The notes under the pieces were generated by a model that saw nothing but the letters and a program-made list of their open reading frames with translations, was not told the origin of the DNA and made no database searches. The translations under genes and the position numbers were made by a program. A stretch of 64,000 bases of DNA from Costus lasius (taxonomy: Eukaryota > Streptophyta > Magnoliopsida > Zingiberales > Costaceae): contig CM050449.1 in NCBI GenBank assembly GCA_027563935.2, forward strand, positions 58,297,949 through 58,361,948. The letters run 5' to 3'. This document shows, piece by piece, positions 46,442-58,300 of this stretch. The first letter of the stretch is position 1. Every line of letters starts with the position of its first letter.

Positions 46442-47585
46442 TATTCTGTTTCTGATATGCATGCATGTCTCGTCCTCGGCAGAGGTGGGGTCAGACCTTC
46501 TGTGGTCTTCAGGCCTTCTGTGGCCTTTCTGTTTCCGATGTAGACTATCCGTTTGGATTCTAAAAATTCTGATTTTCTGTCTGTCAGTTCTGATTTCTGT
46601 AGTTCTGTTTCGATCTGTTCTGTCTGTCAGCTTTGATTTTCTGTAGTTCTGTTTCGATCTGTATTATAGATGTGTTGGGCAGTGTGATTAGTTGGAATGG
46701 GTTAGTAGACTTATATCCTACTTCATGCTTGATGCCTATTGTTATAAGTGTCTGTATTTGATTATGTTTTGTTTCTGATATGAGTGTTCATGTTAATTAT
46801 CTTATCTGTTAAGCATGATATTTTTGATGTGTACTATGGATGGCTTTTAGTGTCTTTTACTCACTGAGCTTTTTAGCTCACCCCCGTTGTTTAAATATTT
46901 TCAGGTGAGACATCAGGACAGTGATTGCTACAGCTACTAAATTTGTTATAATGCTTGCTAATGTGTTATATAGTTTCTAAGAGTTGTCTTCTAAAGATTT
47001 ATCAGGCCTGCGTGCCTAACTTAATTATATGACACGTTTTATCTCCTGAGGGCTTATGCCTGTTTTCAGGATATTATATTATGTTATAGTTGTCTCGTTT
47101 TAATTGTTGGATACGAGTTTTGGATTCATGAGAATTGAAATTGTTATTATTCTGAAATGTCCGATTTGAGATTTATTGTAGTCGGAATACTTTGAGCTGT
47201 GTGACCGAATTTTTGTTGTATTTGGTATCTGAATAATCCGTTTCTGCAATATTTCTGACAATTGTTGTAAGATCCAAGGATCTTAAGTTCTGGTAAGCAT
47301 TATTTTCTATGATAAATTATGATAAATTATTTGGATTTAAATAAAATCATTAGCTGTGATATTGTATTATGATTTAAATAAAATTGTTGGGTGCTAATTA
47401 ATTGGCTTATTGATTGTTAATTTGTAATTAATTGATTTGAGGTTATTTGGTTGTTAATTTATTGTAAATTAATTAGAGAGTATTTATTTGTTTGTTGGCT
47501 GATATTTTATGATAAATTATTATTGGTTGTTCATGTTAAATTAATTAGGAGTTATGGTTGTAAATTGTGAGTTAATTAATTAGAA

Positions 47586-47661
47586 CTTATTGGTTAATTA
47601 ATTAGACCTTATTGGTTAATTAATTTAATCCTTATTGGATGTTAACTTAAATCCTTATTGG
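47586..47661 (+). promoter_or_regulatory. phased array of four CTTATTGG (inverted CCAAT-type) words in U3
   Basis: CTTATTGG occurs at 47586, 47608, 47631 and 47654, spaced 22-23 bases, about two helical turns. It recurs in the 3' LTR. Gypsy-A keeps two copies on its own strand at a 22-base spacing (24452 and 24474). A role as CCAAT-factor sites is inference. Confidence 0.35.
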
Positions 47662-48088
47662 ATTTTCGGTTAAGTAATTGGTTATTGGATAAGTTAATTA
47701 AATTAATTGGTTAACTATGGGATATTGGAATAAAAATTCGAATTAGCTAATTGGGTTTGAAAATTCGAAATTATTAGTTAAGTGGGTTAAACCTATTGGA
47801 ATTAATGGGTTGAAGGGTTTAAAATTTAGAAACCCAAAGTTTAAGTGGTAAATTCGACTAGGGTGAGATTATTGGCGATTTTGGAGTCTTGAGAAAATTA
47901 AGGTGGCGGCTTGGAAGAAATTGGCGACTCTTGGAAAGCTTGGAGACGATTTTTTTGGTGTTCTTCCTTCATCTTCTTCCCTTGGCCGAAATTCTTGAGT
48001 GGGTGGTGGAGTTTCTTTGGCGTCTTCCTAGAAGAATTTCAAAGGCTTTGAACGATTTTGTTGACGGGATTTTAACCTAAGTTTCAAG

Positions 48089-49897
48089 GTGAGTGGTGTG
48101 TCTTTTTGATTCCTATCAATTGGGTTGTGTTATTTGATGCTTTAGATGGATTAGAAATTTGTAATGTAAAAACCAAAAATTCAAGTCTTATTTTTGTTAT
48201 AAACCGAAAGTTACAATGGTATGTTTGTTATGGAAAATCGAATTTAAGGATATGTTTTCATGAGATTTTTGTTAACTAGGGGTTTAATTTAAGTTGGAAA
48301 GTTTTATCATGCTAAGAAGCGAATTTGTGCTATTTATTTCTGAAAAACCGAAACTTGATTTTAATTTTGACATTGTGGTTAACATGTTTACATGTGAATT
48401 GAATCTTGATAATTCTCCATGAAAACATAGTTTAGGGGATTTTTCATGAAAACCGAATGTGAGGCATGTTTCCATGAAAACCGAATTTAGGGTACTTATT
48501 GTATGTGATTTTGGTAATATTAAATCAGTGATTTTGGTATGATTTTGGTAATATTAAATCAGTGCTTTATTAGTATGAAATTTATGTTAATTGTTTGTGA
48601 AAACTGAATTTTGATGTTTGTAGTTACAAGGAATAATGTGTAAAATTATATGGACATATGGTTTAGTTTTATGTAATTTTATGAATGCTTGAGGACATTG
48701 GGTGATGATTTAATTTTATGAATGCAATGTTATGTTATAAAACTCATGTTTATTTAATTAAGACCATGTATTCATGTTTGAGAACATTGGGTGATAATTT
48801 AGCAAAACTACACTGAACTGACCAGCCTGAAATTTAAGGACTACACTATGTTATGTGATTTTCTATGTTATGTGATGGGTTTTGTGAATTTGGAAAATTA
48901 TGGATTATGTGAATTTGGAAAATTAGGTGGTTATGTGATGGTTAGGACTAAGGCTAGGTGTAACTATGAACTCAAGGGGATAGTCCTTATGTGATATGTT
49001 AAGGGTTTGAATTTCAACCCTGTATTGTGATATGTGAGGGGGTTGATGATCAGCCTGCCTATTATGATTATTGTGATGGGGGTTGATGTTCAGCCTGCCC
49101 GATATGATTTGTGTGATGACTATCCTAGAGTCTAGTTTACACTTAGGAGTCCACCTTTGTGAAATATGTCCACCTTTGTGAAATATGAAATAAGATATGT
49201 CTGTTGTCCAGTAGTAACCTTTTGGGAGAACGGGTTTTGACCCAAAGTGCCATGTCTTGGTCAGACAGGGGCCACCTCTTGATGTCATTACTCTTTTATG
49301 TGTTGGGAATGATATAAGACCCAAAGTGCCATGTCTTGATCAGACAGGGGCCACCTCTTGATGTCATCATTCTCGTTTTATGTGTTGGGAATGATATAAG
49401 ACCCAAAGTGCCATGTCCTGATCAGACAGGGGCCACCTCTTGATGTCTTCATTCTCGTTTTATGTTATGGCGTGATAGACCAACGTGCCACGTCTTGACC
49501 AGGCGGGGGCCACCTCTTGATTCTATTCACTGTCCATGTTTGTGTTGCATGTGATTTGCAGCTCCCAGTGCTTTGGCCAAGCCGGGTTAGACCATATTGG
49601 TCACTTTGTGAATATGCTGGACAACTAGGTTAAAAATGTGTTGGTATGTTTAGTTGGTTTAGAATATGTGTGTTCAGTTGGTTTAGAGTATAATTCCAGA
49701 ACTTGAGGTTATTATATGTTGGTGTGTATATTTGACTGCTTATATGACTTTTGCATTGAATTTGTTATTATGTGTTGACATGATATCCTGTTAAAGATTT
49801 TTAAAATAATCTGCATATGTTTTTGAGAGTATGTTATGGATGGTCAATTAGACTATCCACTCACTGGGCTGTGTAGCTCACCCCTCACTATTTTCAG
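48089..49897 (+). other. intron-like segment inside the Gypsy-D 5' LTR
   Basis: Donor-like TTTCAAG|GTGAGTGG at 48089 and acceptor-like CTATTTTCAG|GTG at 49897 span 1809 bases. The hairpin TGGGCT-gtgt-AGCTCA (49865-49880) ends 17 bases before the acceptor. The 3' LTR copy is 56214-58022. Confidence 0.42.
49239..49545 (+). repeat. tandem array of about 80-bp units, four copies, Gypsy-D 5' LTR
   Basis: Units begin at 49239, 49318, 49400 and 49478 (GACC...). Each contains a GTGCCA(T/C)GTC(T/C)TG word, then CAGGCGG/CAGACAGG and GGCCACCTCTTGAT. The fourth copy is diverged. The array is copied in the 3' LTR near 57364-57670. Confidence 0.9.
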
Positions 49898-50199
49898 GTG
49901 TAGAGCAGGGGCGCAGTTAGCATTATATGGATGCTGTGAATTATGCTTATTGAATTTATGATGCCGGTTGTGGCCTTAATGTGTTTATGCTTATGATGCC
50001 GGTTGTGGCTAAATCCTACGAGTTATATGAACTTTGTGAACCATGTGAACTATGTGAAGTATGTTGCCAGTTATGGCAGTCTTATGAATTTGATTTTTGT
50101 GGCACCGCGGGCATCAGCCTGGTTTCGGTGTTTGGAGTCAGTTTATAAAATCAATTTTTGTGGAGTTGTTTTGAGATTGAAGTTGATGTGTATTTTTGC

Positions 50200-50457
50200 A
50201 ATCGGTTTTGATACAACTGTAACTTGCATATGTCTAGTGCAAGTATTGCCTGGTGGCAGGTATCTTTATGGATTTTATGAATTGTAATCGGTTTTGATAC
50301 AACTGTAACTTGCATATGTCTAGTGCAAGTATTGCCTGGTGGCAGGTATCTTTATGGATTTTATGAATTGTAATCGGTTTTGATATAACTGTAACTTGCA
50401 TATGTCTAGTGCAAGTATTGCGTGGTGGCAGGTACCCTTACGAGATTTATGAGATTT
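50200..50457 (+). repeat. 86-bp tandem triplication near the 3' end of the Gypsy-D LTR
   Basis: Units start at 50200, 50286 and 50372. Each carries an inverted repeat ACTTGCA...TGCAAGT with a nine-base loop. Gypsy-A has two copies of the same hairpin unit at this LTR position. Confidence 0.92.
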
Positions 50458-50617
50458 GAGTTTTGTGAATTTGTGTGTATGGATTTATGAAATTTTTCAG
50501 ATCGTGTTTTCTTGAACTCGGTTTTACCTAGCATATGATCGATCTTATATGAAACATCCTGTATCAATTGTGAATTGTGCCATTTGTTTGGGGTTAAGAA
50601 TGTGGGATGTTACAGAA

Positions 50618-50629
50618 TGGTATCAGAGG
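50618..50629 (+). other. Gypsy-D primer binding site
   Basis: TGGTATCAGAGG begins three bases after the LTR end, matching the initiator tRNA-Met type. Confidence 0.9.
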
Positions 50630-50757
50630 AGTTGGCTAGCTAAAACTTAGTTTGGGGGAAAACATGTTTGTGTATTGCTAGACACCTAATAGGTTTATGA
50701 TTGTTTGCCTGACTATGATATGTGTGTGACTATGATATGCGTGTGTAGGCATTTAAG
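50630..50757 (+). other. Gypsy-D leader
   Basis: This short leader contains TGTTTGTGTATTGCTAGA near 50666-50683, shared with Gypsy-A and Gypsy-C. A direct repeat of GACTATGATATG precedes the gag start. Confidence 0.7.
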
Positions 50758-53700
50758 ATGGTGCGAACCAGAGGAAATGCTAGTGATGAGGGCGAGCAGA
50801 CCCCGAACCTCACGAGAACTATTGAGGCTCTGACTGGCATGGTTCAGCAACAAGGTGCTATGATAGAGAGACAAGCTCAGATGCTGCAGCAGCAGCAGAC
50901 TCAGCACCAAGAAGCACAACAGCAGCTTTTGCAGCAGCTGACTCGAGAGAGACCCCAGACTACTACTCGGGCAGTGGGGGATGACTCTCAGGAGGGCGCT
51001 CACAGGCGCTATGCTTCACTTGTGAGTGAATTCCAGAAACTGGGTCCTAGCTCATTTTATGGAGGCTCAGAATCCAGCACTGCTGAGAACTGGCAGTTGG
51101 TCTTGGAAAAGATTTTCCAAGTTATGCGCTGCTCAGATGAGGATAAGCTATGTCTGTCCACCTATATGATGCGTGGCGACGTAGATGAGTGGTGGAAAGG
51201 AGTTGTGAGACTAGCAGCAGAAAGACAGGAGACAGTAGATTGGCCTTACTTCCTATCTCAATTTAATGAGAAGTATTTTCCAGATAGCTTGGTAGAGGAC
51301 CGAGAGGTGGCATTTATTCACCTGGAGCAGGGTGATATGACAGTGGACCAGTATGAGCTACAGTTCACGAAATTGGGAAAGTATGCTCCTCATCTGATAA
51401 ACACTGAAAAGAGGAGAGCTACTAAGTTTCTCAGAGGTCTCAGATGGGACATTAGAGAGCAGGTTGGTGCTCAACATTTGGAGACCTATGTTGAGACTGT
51501 TGGGCGAGCACGCACCATTGAGAGATACATAGCTGAGAGGAATTCTCATGTTGCCGAGGCAGTGGTTCCTGCAGCTGAGGCGGCGGTTCCTCAGTATGGC
51601 AGTGGCGGCAAGGGTAAGAAGTACCCTAGGCATAAGGATTACAAGAAGAGCAGGTATGGGCCTTACTCTTACAAGGCACCACAGCAGTCCAGGGATGCAC
51701 CGCAACAGTTCAGGGGTGCCAGGGATGTAAGAAACAGTAACACTGAGAACGGGACTTGCAGTTATTGTGGGCTCAGGGGACATCTGGTGAAAGACTGTCA
51801 TAGGAAGAATGGTGTATGCTTCAGGTGTAAGAAACCAGGGCATATGTCTAAGGACTGCAAAGAACCTGAGATACAGCCTAGAGGCGCAGATAAGCCTACA
51901 GTCCAGACCCGAGTGTATGCTGTGGCTGAGAAGGATACACGAGCTTCCCGATCCGTTGTGGAAGGTACATTATTTGTATTTGATCAGTTAGCTCGCATAT
52001 TATTTGACCCTGGTGCAAATTTATCTTTTGTATCTGTTAAGTTTGCTGCATGTTTACCTGTGATACCTAAGGTGATGAACTATGCTGTGTCTGTGAGTAC
52101 TCCCTTAGGAAAGTCGTTATCTACAGATACTATTTGTACTGACTGTGTAGTACATGTAGAGGGTTATGAGTTTCTGGTAGATCTAATCCTCTTAAACATG
52201 CAAGATTATGATGTCATCCTAGGAATGGATTGGTTGTCTTCACATCATGCCTCTGTGGATTGCTTTGAGAAAGTGATCACTTTGAATATGCTTGATGGGA
52301 ATCGGATTTTTGTGAGAGGTCTAGTGTCAGACCAAGGACCACATGTGATATCTTTCCTGCAGGCCAGGAAGTTACTTGCTAGTGGATGCAAGGGGTATCT
52401 TGCACATGTTAAGGTGCCAGAGGATTCTACTTCTGATTTGACTCAGATGGCGGTGGTGAAAGAATTTCCTGATGTATTCTCTGAGGAATTTTCAGGTTTG
52501 CCACCAGTTAGAGAAGTGGAGTTTGGCATTGAGTTGGCGCCAGGTACGGCACCTATCTCCAGAGCTCCTTACCGTATGGCTACTTCAGAGTTGGCCGAAC
52601 TTAAGAAACAACTGGAGGAATTGTTAGAGAAAGGGTATATTCGGCCTAGTGCTTCACCTTGGGGAGCGCCAGTGTTGTTTGTAAAGAAGAAAGATGGAAC
52701 CCTGAGGATGTGTATAGACTACAGGCAGCTTAACCAAGTGACCATCAAGAATAAGTATCCTCTTCCCAGAATTGATGATCTATTTGATCAATTACAGGGA
52801 GCTACAGTGTTCTCTAAGATTGATCTGAGATCAGGGTATTATCAACTTAGAGTCAAGGATGAGGATATATTTAAGACTGCTTTCAGGACCAGGTATGGGC
52901 ATTTCGAATTTTTAGTTATGCCTTTTGGACTGACAAATGCACCTGCTGTCTTCATGGATTTGATGAACAGGGTATTCCATGAGTTGCTTGACTCTTGTGT
53001 GGTGGTCTTTATAGACGATATATTGGTGTACTCTCAGACTACCTCAGATCATGTCAGTGATTTGCGCAGAGTACTGGAGATTCTGAGGAAGAATCGGTTA
53101 TATGCCAAGGCTAGTAAGTGTGAGTTCTGGCTAGAGAAGATCAGTTTTCTTGGACATGTGATTTCTGGTCAGGGGGTGTCTGTGGATCCAGTTAAAGTGC
53201 AAGCCATTCTTGATTGGGGAAGACCGACTAGTGCTACTGAGATCAGGAGTTTTCTGGGTTTGACAGGTTATTACCGGAGATTTGTTGAGGGATTCTCCAA
53301 GCTGACGAGTCCTTTAACTAAATTGACCAGAAAGGAAGCCAAGTTTATTTGGGATGATAAGTGTGAAGAGAGCTTTCAGGAGCTGAAGAGAAGGTTGACT
53401 AGTGCACCGATCCTCATTATTCCTAGTGATGGGGAAAGGTTTACTGTTTATACAGATGCTTCAGGCAAAGGGTTGGGTTGTGTCTTGATGCAGAAGGGTT
53501 CTGTGGTAGCCTATGCCTCGAGACAATTGAAAGTATATGAACTGAACTACCCTACTCATGATTTAGAGTTGGCGGCCGTAGTCTTTGCTTTGAAGATATG
53601 GCGTCATTATTTGTTGGGTCAAGAGTTTGATCTGTTTACTGATCACCAGAGTCTTAAGTATATCTTCACTCAGAAGGAGTTGAACATGAGACAGAGGAGA

Positions 53701-55362
53701 TGGATGGAGTTGATCAAAGATTATAACTTCTCTATTCAGTATCAGGCTGGAAAGGCCAATGTAGTAGCGGATGCACTGAGCAGACATCCAGTTACTTCAG
53801 TAGCTGCACTGCGGGTCAGTGAGTGGCAGTTACTGCAGGAGTTCAGAGATCTCAGGATCAGCATTTCTCCTAGAGTTCAGACTGGTTATGTGGTTTTTCT
53901 CAGAGTACAGTCTGCTTTGTTGCAGAAGATCAGAGATCAACAGTCTGTAGATCCGAAATTAGTTCAGATCAGGGATAATCTGGTTGATGGCGCAGTTCAG
54001 GATTTTAGCCTGTCTGATGATGGTATTCTGCGGTTTCGTGGAAGGGTATGTGTCCCTGAGGAACCAAGCTTGAGGAAAGAAATATTGGAGGACAGCCATA
54101 ACTCCAAATATTCTCTACATCCTGGCGTGACTAAGATGTATCAGGACCTCAAGAAAAATTTTTGGTGGCCGGGTATAAAGAAAGAAGTGCTTGATTTTGT
54201 CTCTAGGTGTTTGACCTGTCAGACTATAAAGGCTGAACATCAAAAGCCTGGTGGTTTGTTGCAGCCCCTTCCTATTCCTGAGTGGAAGTGGGAATGCATC
54301 AGTATGGATTTTGTGTGTGGTTTGCCTAGAACCAGATTGGGTCATGATGCTATTTGGGTGATTGTTGATAGACTCACTAAATCAGCCCATTTTCTTCCAA
54401 TCAAGATGACTTATTCTTTAGAGAGACTGGCTAGATTGTATATTGATGAGGTAGTCAGACTGCATGGAGTGCCAGTTGATATTGTGTCTGATAGGGACTC
54501 TCGGTTTTTGTCCAGATTTTGGAAGAGCTTACAGGAAGGTTTGGGTACTAAGTTGAGTTTTAGTACAGCATACCATCCTCAGTCTGATGGCCAGACGGAG
54601 CGTACTATACAGACTCTAGAGGATTTGTTGAGAGCTTATGTGGTTGATTGGAGTTCTGAGTGGAACCGGGATCTATCTTTGATAGAGTTCACTTATAATA
54701 ATAGTTTCCACTCCAGTATTCAGATGGCTCCTTATGAGGCTTTGTATGGAAGAAGGTGTAGGACTCCCTTGTGTTGGGAGGAAACTGGGGACAGGATAAT
54801 TTTGAGATCTGATGCAGTACAGGAGACTACTGATAAGATCAGAGAAATCCAGGATAAGCTGAAGATTGCTCGGGACAGACAGAAGAGTTATGCTGATGAC
54901 CGTCGTCGTCCTTTGGAGTTTATGGTAGGAGACCATGTGTTCTTGAAGGTGTCGCCTACTAAGGGTGTTATGAGATTTGGCAAAAAGGGAAAGTTGAGCC
55001 CTAGGTTTGTAGACCCTTTTGATATTATTGAGAGAGTTGGTCCAGTAGCTTACCGTTTAGCTTTACCTCCTGCTATGGATCATGTGCATAATGTATTCCA
55101 TGTCTCTGCTTTGAGGAAATATCATCCTGATCCATCTCATGTGTTGGAGTTGGAACCTCTTCAGATTCAGAGTGACTTGACTTTTGAGGAAAGACCTCTC
55201 CGGATTGTGGATAGAAAGGATAAAGTTCTGAGGAACAAGACTATACCTTTGGTAAAGGTTATCTGGGGAAATCAATCAGTTGAAGAAGCGACTTGGGAGA
55301 CTGAAGCTGATATGAGGAAAAATTATGCTTACCTTTTTGATGATATGGATGCTGAGCTTTAG
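50758..55362 (+). CDS. gag-pol: Gypsy-D gag-pol polyprotein (intact)
   Basis: This 1534-residue polyprotein supplies capsid, nucleocapsid, protease, RT/RNase H and integrase. Seen in order: Q-rich coiled coil about 20-62; Retrotrans_gag capsid core ([19 protein letters not shown] near 170-177); CCHC knuckles at 334-347 and 354-367; protease with D417 in DPGAN, which is shared with Gypsy-A; RT with FIDD at 751-754; RNase H with D900 in YTDASGKG; integrase with an HHCC finger starting near 1110 and triad D1184, D1245, E1281 (35 residues between the last two); a C-terminal tail [16 protein letters not shown] like the short chromodomain of Tekay/Del elements, which may guide integration to heterochromatin. 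The ATG at 50758 is kept in Gypsy-A and Gypsy-C. No stop or frameshift is seen. Confidence 0.97.
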   Translation: MVRTRGNASDEGEQTPNLTRTIEALTGMVQQQGAMIERQAQMLQQQQTQHQEAQQQLLQQLTRERPQTTTRAVGDDSQEGAHRRYASLVSEFQKLGPSSFYGGSESSTAENWQLVLEKIFQVMRCSDEDKLCLSTYMMRGDVDEWWKGVVRLAAERQETVDWPYFLSQFNEKYFPDSLVEDREVAFIHLEQGDMTVDQYELQFTKLGKYAPHLINTEKRRATKFLRGLRWDIREQVGAQHLETYVETVGRARTIERYIAERNSHVAEAVVPAAEAAVPQYGSGGKGKKYPRHKDYKKSRYGPYSYKAPQQSRDAPQQFRGARDVRNSNTENGTCSYCGLRGHLVKDCHRKNGVCFRCKKPGHMSKDCKEPEIQPRGADKPTVQTRVYAVAEKDTRASRSVVEGTLFVFDQLARILFDPGANLSFVSVKFAACLPVIPKVMNYAVSVSTPLGKSLSTDTICTDCVVHVEGYEFLVDLILLNMQDYDVILGMDWLSSHHASVDCFEKVITLNMLDGNRIFVRGLVSDQGPHVISFLQARKLLASGCKGYLAHVKVPEDSTSDLTQMAVVKEFPDVFSEEFSGLPPVREVEFGIELAPGTAPISRAPYRMATSELAELKKQLEELLEKGYIRPSASPWGAPVLFVKKKDGTLRMCIDYRQLNQVTIKNKYPLPRIDDLFDQLQGATVFSKIDLRSGYYQLRVKDEDIFKTAFRTRYGHFEFLVMPFGLTNAPAVFMDLMNRVFHELLDSCVVVFIDDILVYSQTTSDHVSDLRRVLEILRKNRLYAKASKCEFWLEKISFLGHVISGQGVSVDPVKVQAILDWGRPTSATEIRSFLGLTGYYRRFVEGFSKLTSPLTKLTRKEAKFIWDDKCEESFQELKRRLTSAPILIIPSDGERFTVYTDASGKGLGCVLMQKGSVVAYASRQLKVYELNYPTHDLELAAVVFALKIWRHYLLGQEFDLFTDHQSLKYIFTQKELNMRQRRWMELIKDYNFSIQYQAGKANVVADALSRHPVTSVAALRVSEWQLLQEFRDLRISISPRVQTGYVVFLRVQSALLQKIRDQQSVDPKLVQIRDNLVDGAVQDFSLSDDGILRFRGRVCVPEEPSLRKEILEDSHNSKYSLHPGVTKMYQDLKKNFWWPGIKKEVLDFVSRCLTCQTIKAEHQKPGGLLQPLPIPEWKWECISMDFVCGLPRTRLGHDAIWVIVDRLTKSAHFLPIKMTYSLERLARLYIDEVVRLHGVPVDIVSDRDSRFLSRFWKSLQEGLGTKLSFSTAYHPQSDGQTERTIQTLEDLLRAYVVDWSSEWNRDLSLIEFTYNNSFHSSIQMAPYEALYGRRCRTPLCWEETGDRIILRSDAVQETTDKIREIQDKLKIARDRQKSYADDRRRPLEFMVGDHVFLKVSPTKGVMRFGKKGKLSPRFVDPFDIIERVGPVAYRLALPPAMDHVHNVFHVSALRKYHPDPSHVLELEPLQIQSDLTFEERPLRIVDRKDKVLRNKTIPLVKVIWGNQSVEEATWETEADMRKNYAYLFDDMDAEL

Positions 55363-55378
55363 AGGACTAAAGCTTTAT

Positions 55379-55390
55379 AAGGAGGGAGGA
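55379..55390 (+). other. Gypsy-D polypurine tract
   Basis: AAGGAGGGAGGA lies one base before the 3' LTR and 16 bases after the gag-pol stop. Confidence 0.88.
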
Positions 55391-55391
55391 A

Positions 55392-58300
55392 TGTAAGATC
55401 CAAGGATCTTAAGTTCTGGTAAGCATTATTTTCTATGATAAATTATGATAAATTATTTGGATTTAAATAAAATCATTAGCTGTGATATTGTATTATGATT
55501 TAAATAAAATTGTTGGGTGCTAATTAATTGGCTTATTGATTGTTAATTTGTAATTAATTGATTTGAGGTTATTTGGTTGTTAATTTATTGTAAATTAATT
55601 AGAGAGTATTTATTTGTTTGTTGGCTGATATTTTATGATAAATTATTATTGGTTGTTCATGTTAAATTAATTAGGAGTTATGGTTGTAAATTGTGAGTTA
55701 ATTAATTAGAACTTATTGGTTAATTAATTAGACCTTATTGGTTAATTAATTTAATCCTTATTGGATGTTAACTTAAATCCTTATTGGATTTTCGGTTAAG
55801 TAATTGGTTATTGGATAAGTTAATTAAATTAATTGGTTAACTATGGGATATTGGAATAAAAATTCGAATTAGCTAATTGGGTTTGAAAATTCGAAATTAT
55901 TAGTTAAGTGGGTTAAACCTATTGGAATTAATGGGTTGAAGGGTTTAAAATTTAGAAACCCAAAGTTTAAGTGGTAAATTCGACTAGGGTGAGATTATTG
56001 GCGATTTTGGAGTCTTGAGAAAATTAAGGTGGCGGCTTGGAAGAAATTGGCGACTCTTGGAAAGCTTGGAGACGATTTTTTGGTGTTCTTCCTTCATCTT
56101 CTTCCCTTGGCCGAAATTCTTGAGTGGGTGGTGGAGTTTCTTTGGCGTCTTCCTAGAAGAATTTCAAAGGCTTTGAACGATTTTGTTGAGGGGATTTTAA
56201 CCTAAGTTTCAAGGTGAGTGGTGTGTCTTTTTGATTCCTATCAATTGGGTTGTGTTATTTGATGCTTTAGATGGATTAGAAATTTGTAATGTAAAAACCG
56301 AAAATTCAAGTCTTATTTTTGTTATAAACCGAAAGTTACAATGGTATGTTTGTTATGGAAAATCGAATTTAAGGATATGTTTTCATGAGATTTTTGTTAA
56401 CTAGGGGTTTAATTTAAGTTGGAAAGTTTTATCATGCTAAGAAGCGAATTTGTGCTATTTATTTCTGAAAAACCGAAACTTGATTTTAATTTTGACATTG
56501 TGGTTAACATGTTTACATGTGAATTGAATCTTGATAATTCTCCATGAAAACATAGTTTAGGGGATTTTTCATGAAAACCGAATGTGAGGCATGTTTCCAT
56601 GAAAACCGAATTTAGGGTACTTATTGTATGTGATTTTGGTAATATTAAATCAGTGATTTTGGTATGATTTTGGTAATATTAAATCAGTGCTTTATTAGTA
56701 TGAAATTTATGTTAATTGTTTGTGAAAACTGAATTTTGATGTTTGTAGTTACAAGGAATAATGTGTAAAATTATATGGACATATGGTTTAGTTTTATGTA
56801 ATTTTATGAATGCTTGAGGACATTGGGTGATGATTTAATTTTATGAATGCAATGTTATGTTATAAAACTCATGTTTATTTAATTAAGACCATGTATTCAT
56901 GTTTGAGAACATTGGGTGATAATTTAGCAAAACTACACTGAACTGACCAGCCTGAAATTTAAGGACTACACTATGTTATGTGATTTTCTATGTTATGTGA
57001 TGGGTTTTGTGAATTTGGAAAATTATGGATTATGTGAATTTGGAAAATTAGGTGGTTATGTGATGGTTAGGACTAAGGCTAGGTGTAACTATGAACTCAA
57101 GGGGATAGTCCTTATGTGATATGTTAAGGGTTTGAATTTCAACCCTGTATTGTGATATGTGAGGGGGTTGATGATCAGCCTGCCTATTATGATTATTGTG
57201 ATGGGGGTTGATGTTCAGCCTGCCCGATATGATTTGTGTGATGACTATCCTAGAGTCTAGTTTACACTTAGGAGTCCACCTTTGTGAAATATGTCCACCT
57301 TTGTGAAATATGAAATAAGATATGTCTGTTGTCCAGTAGTAACCTTTTGGGAGAACGGGTTTTGACCCAAAGTGCCATGTCTTGGTCAGACAGGGGCCAC
57401 CTCTTGATGTCATTACTCTTTTATGTGTTGGGAATGATATAAGACCCAAAGTGCCATGTCTTGATCAGACAGGGGCCACCTCTTGATGTCATCATTCTCG
57501 TTTTATGTGTTGGGAATGATATAAGACCCAAAGTGCCATGTCCTGATCAGACAGGGGCCACCTCTTGATGTCTTCATTCTCGTTTTATGTTATGGCGTGA
57601 TAGACCAACGTGCCACGTCTTGACCAGGCGGGGGCCACCTCTTGATTCTATTCACTGTCCATGTTTGTGTTGCATGTGATTTGCAGCTCCCAGTGCTTTG
57701 GCCAAGCCGGGTTAGACCATATTGGTCACTTTGTGAATATGCTGGACAACTAGGTTAAAAATGTGTTGGTATGTTTAGTTGGTTTAGAATATGTGTGTTC
57801 GGTTGGTTTAGAGTATAATTCCAGAACTTGAGGTTATTATATGTTGGTGTGTATATTTGACTGCTTATATGACTTTTGCATTGAATTTGTTATTATGTGT
57901 TGACATGATATCCTGTTAAAGATTTTTAAAATAATCTGCATATGTTTTTGAGAGTATGTTATGGATGGTCAATTAGACTATCCACTCACTGGGCTGTGTA
58001 GCTCACCCCTCACTATTTTCAGGTGTAGAGCAGGGGCGCAGTTAGCATTATATGGATGCTGTGAATTATGCTTATTGAATTTATGATGCCGGTTGTGGCC
58101 TTAATGTGTTTATGCTTATGATGCCGGTTGTGGCTAAATCCTACGAGTTATATGAACTTTGTGAACCATGTGAACTATGTGAAGTATGTTGCCAGTTATG
58201 GCAGTCTTATGAATTTGATTTTTGTGGCACCGCGGGCATCAGCCTGGTTTCGGTGTTTGGAGTCAGTTTATAAAATCGATTTTTGTGGAGTTGTTTTGAG

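Larger units (their letters stand above)
45019..46904 (+). other. intron-like segment inside the Gypsy-C LTR
   Basis: A donor-like TTTTG|GTGAGTAA at 45019 and an acceptor-like ATTTTCAG|GTG at 46904 lie 1886 bases apart. The hairpin TGAGCT-tttt-AGCTCA ends 24 bases before the acceptor. Confidence 0.4.
44514..47265 (+). repeat. Gypsy-C 5' LTR, segment 1
   Basis: The LTR begins TGTAACGCCCTCG. It contains a 191-bp imperfect triplication (45172-45740), a perfect 65-bp triplication (46250-46441), a hairpin at 46865-46880 and an acceptor-like CAG|GTG at 46904. The last five bases ATTGT are the Gypsy-D target duplication. Confidence 0.88.
47266..50614 (+). repeat. Gypsy-D 5' LTR
   Basis: The LTR runs from TGTAAGATCCAAGG to GGGATGTTACA. 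U3 is very AT-rich with an ordered set of CTTATTGG words (47586-47661). Then come a less AT-rich region, a donor-like site, tandem arrays at 49239-49545 and 50200-50457, and the hairpin/acceptor at 49865-49897. Confidence 0.96.

Noticed and set aside
48923..49324. A 133-codon frame duplicated at 57048-57449.
   Set aside because: Both lie in the Gypsy-D LTRs and on the strand opposite to transcription; duplication reflects the LTR pair.
49239..49545. A CRISPR-like array.
   Set aside because: The units are about 80 bp, direct and without unique spacers, in a plant retrotransposon LTR.
55363..55391. An env-like gene after pol in Gypsy-D.
   Set aside because: Only 29 bases separate the gag-pol stop from the 3' LTR, so there is no room.
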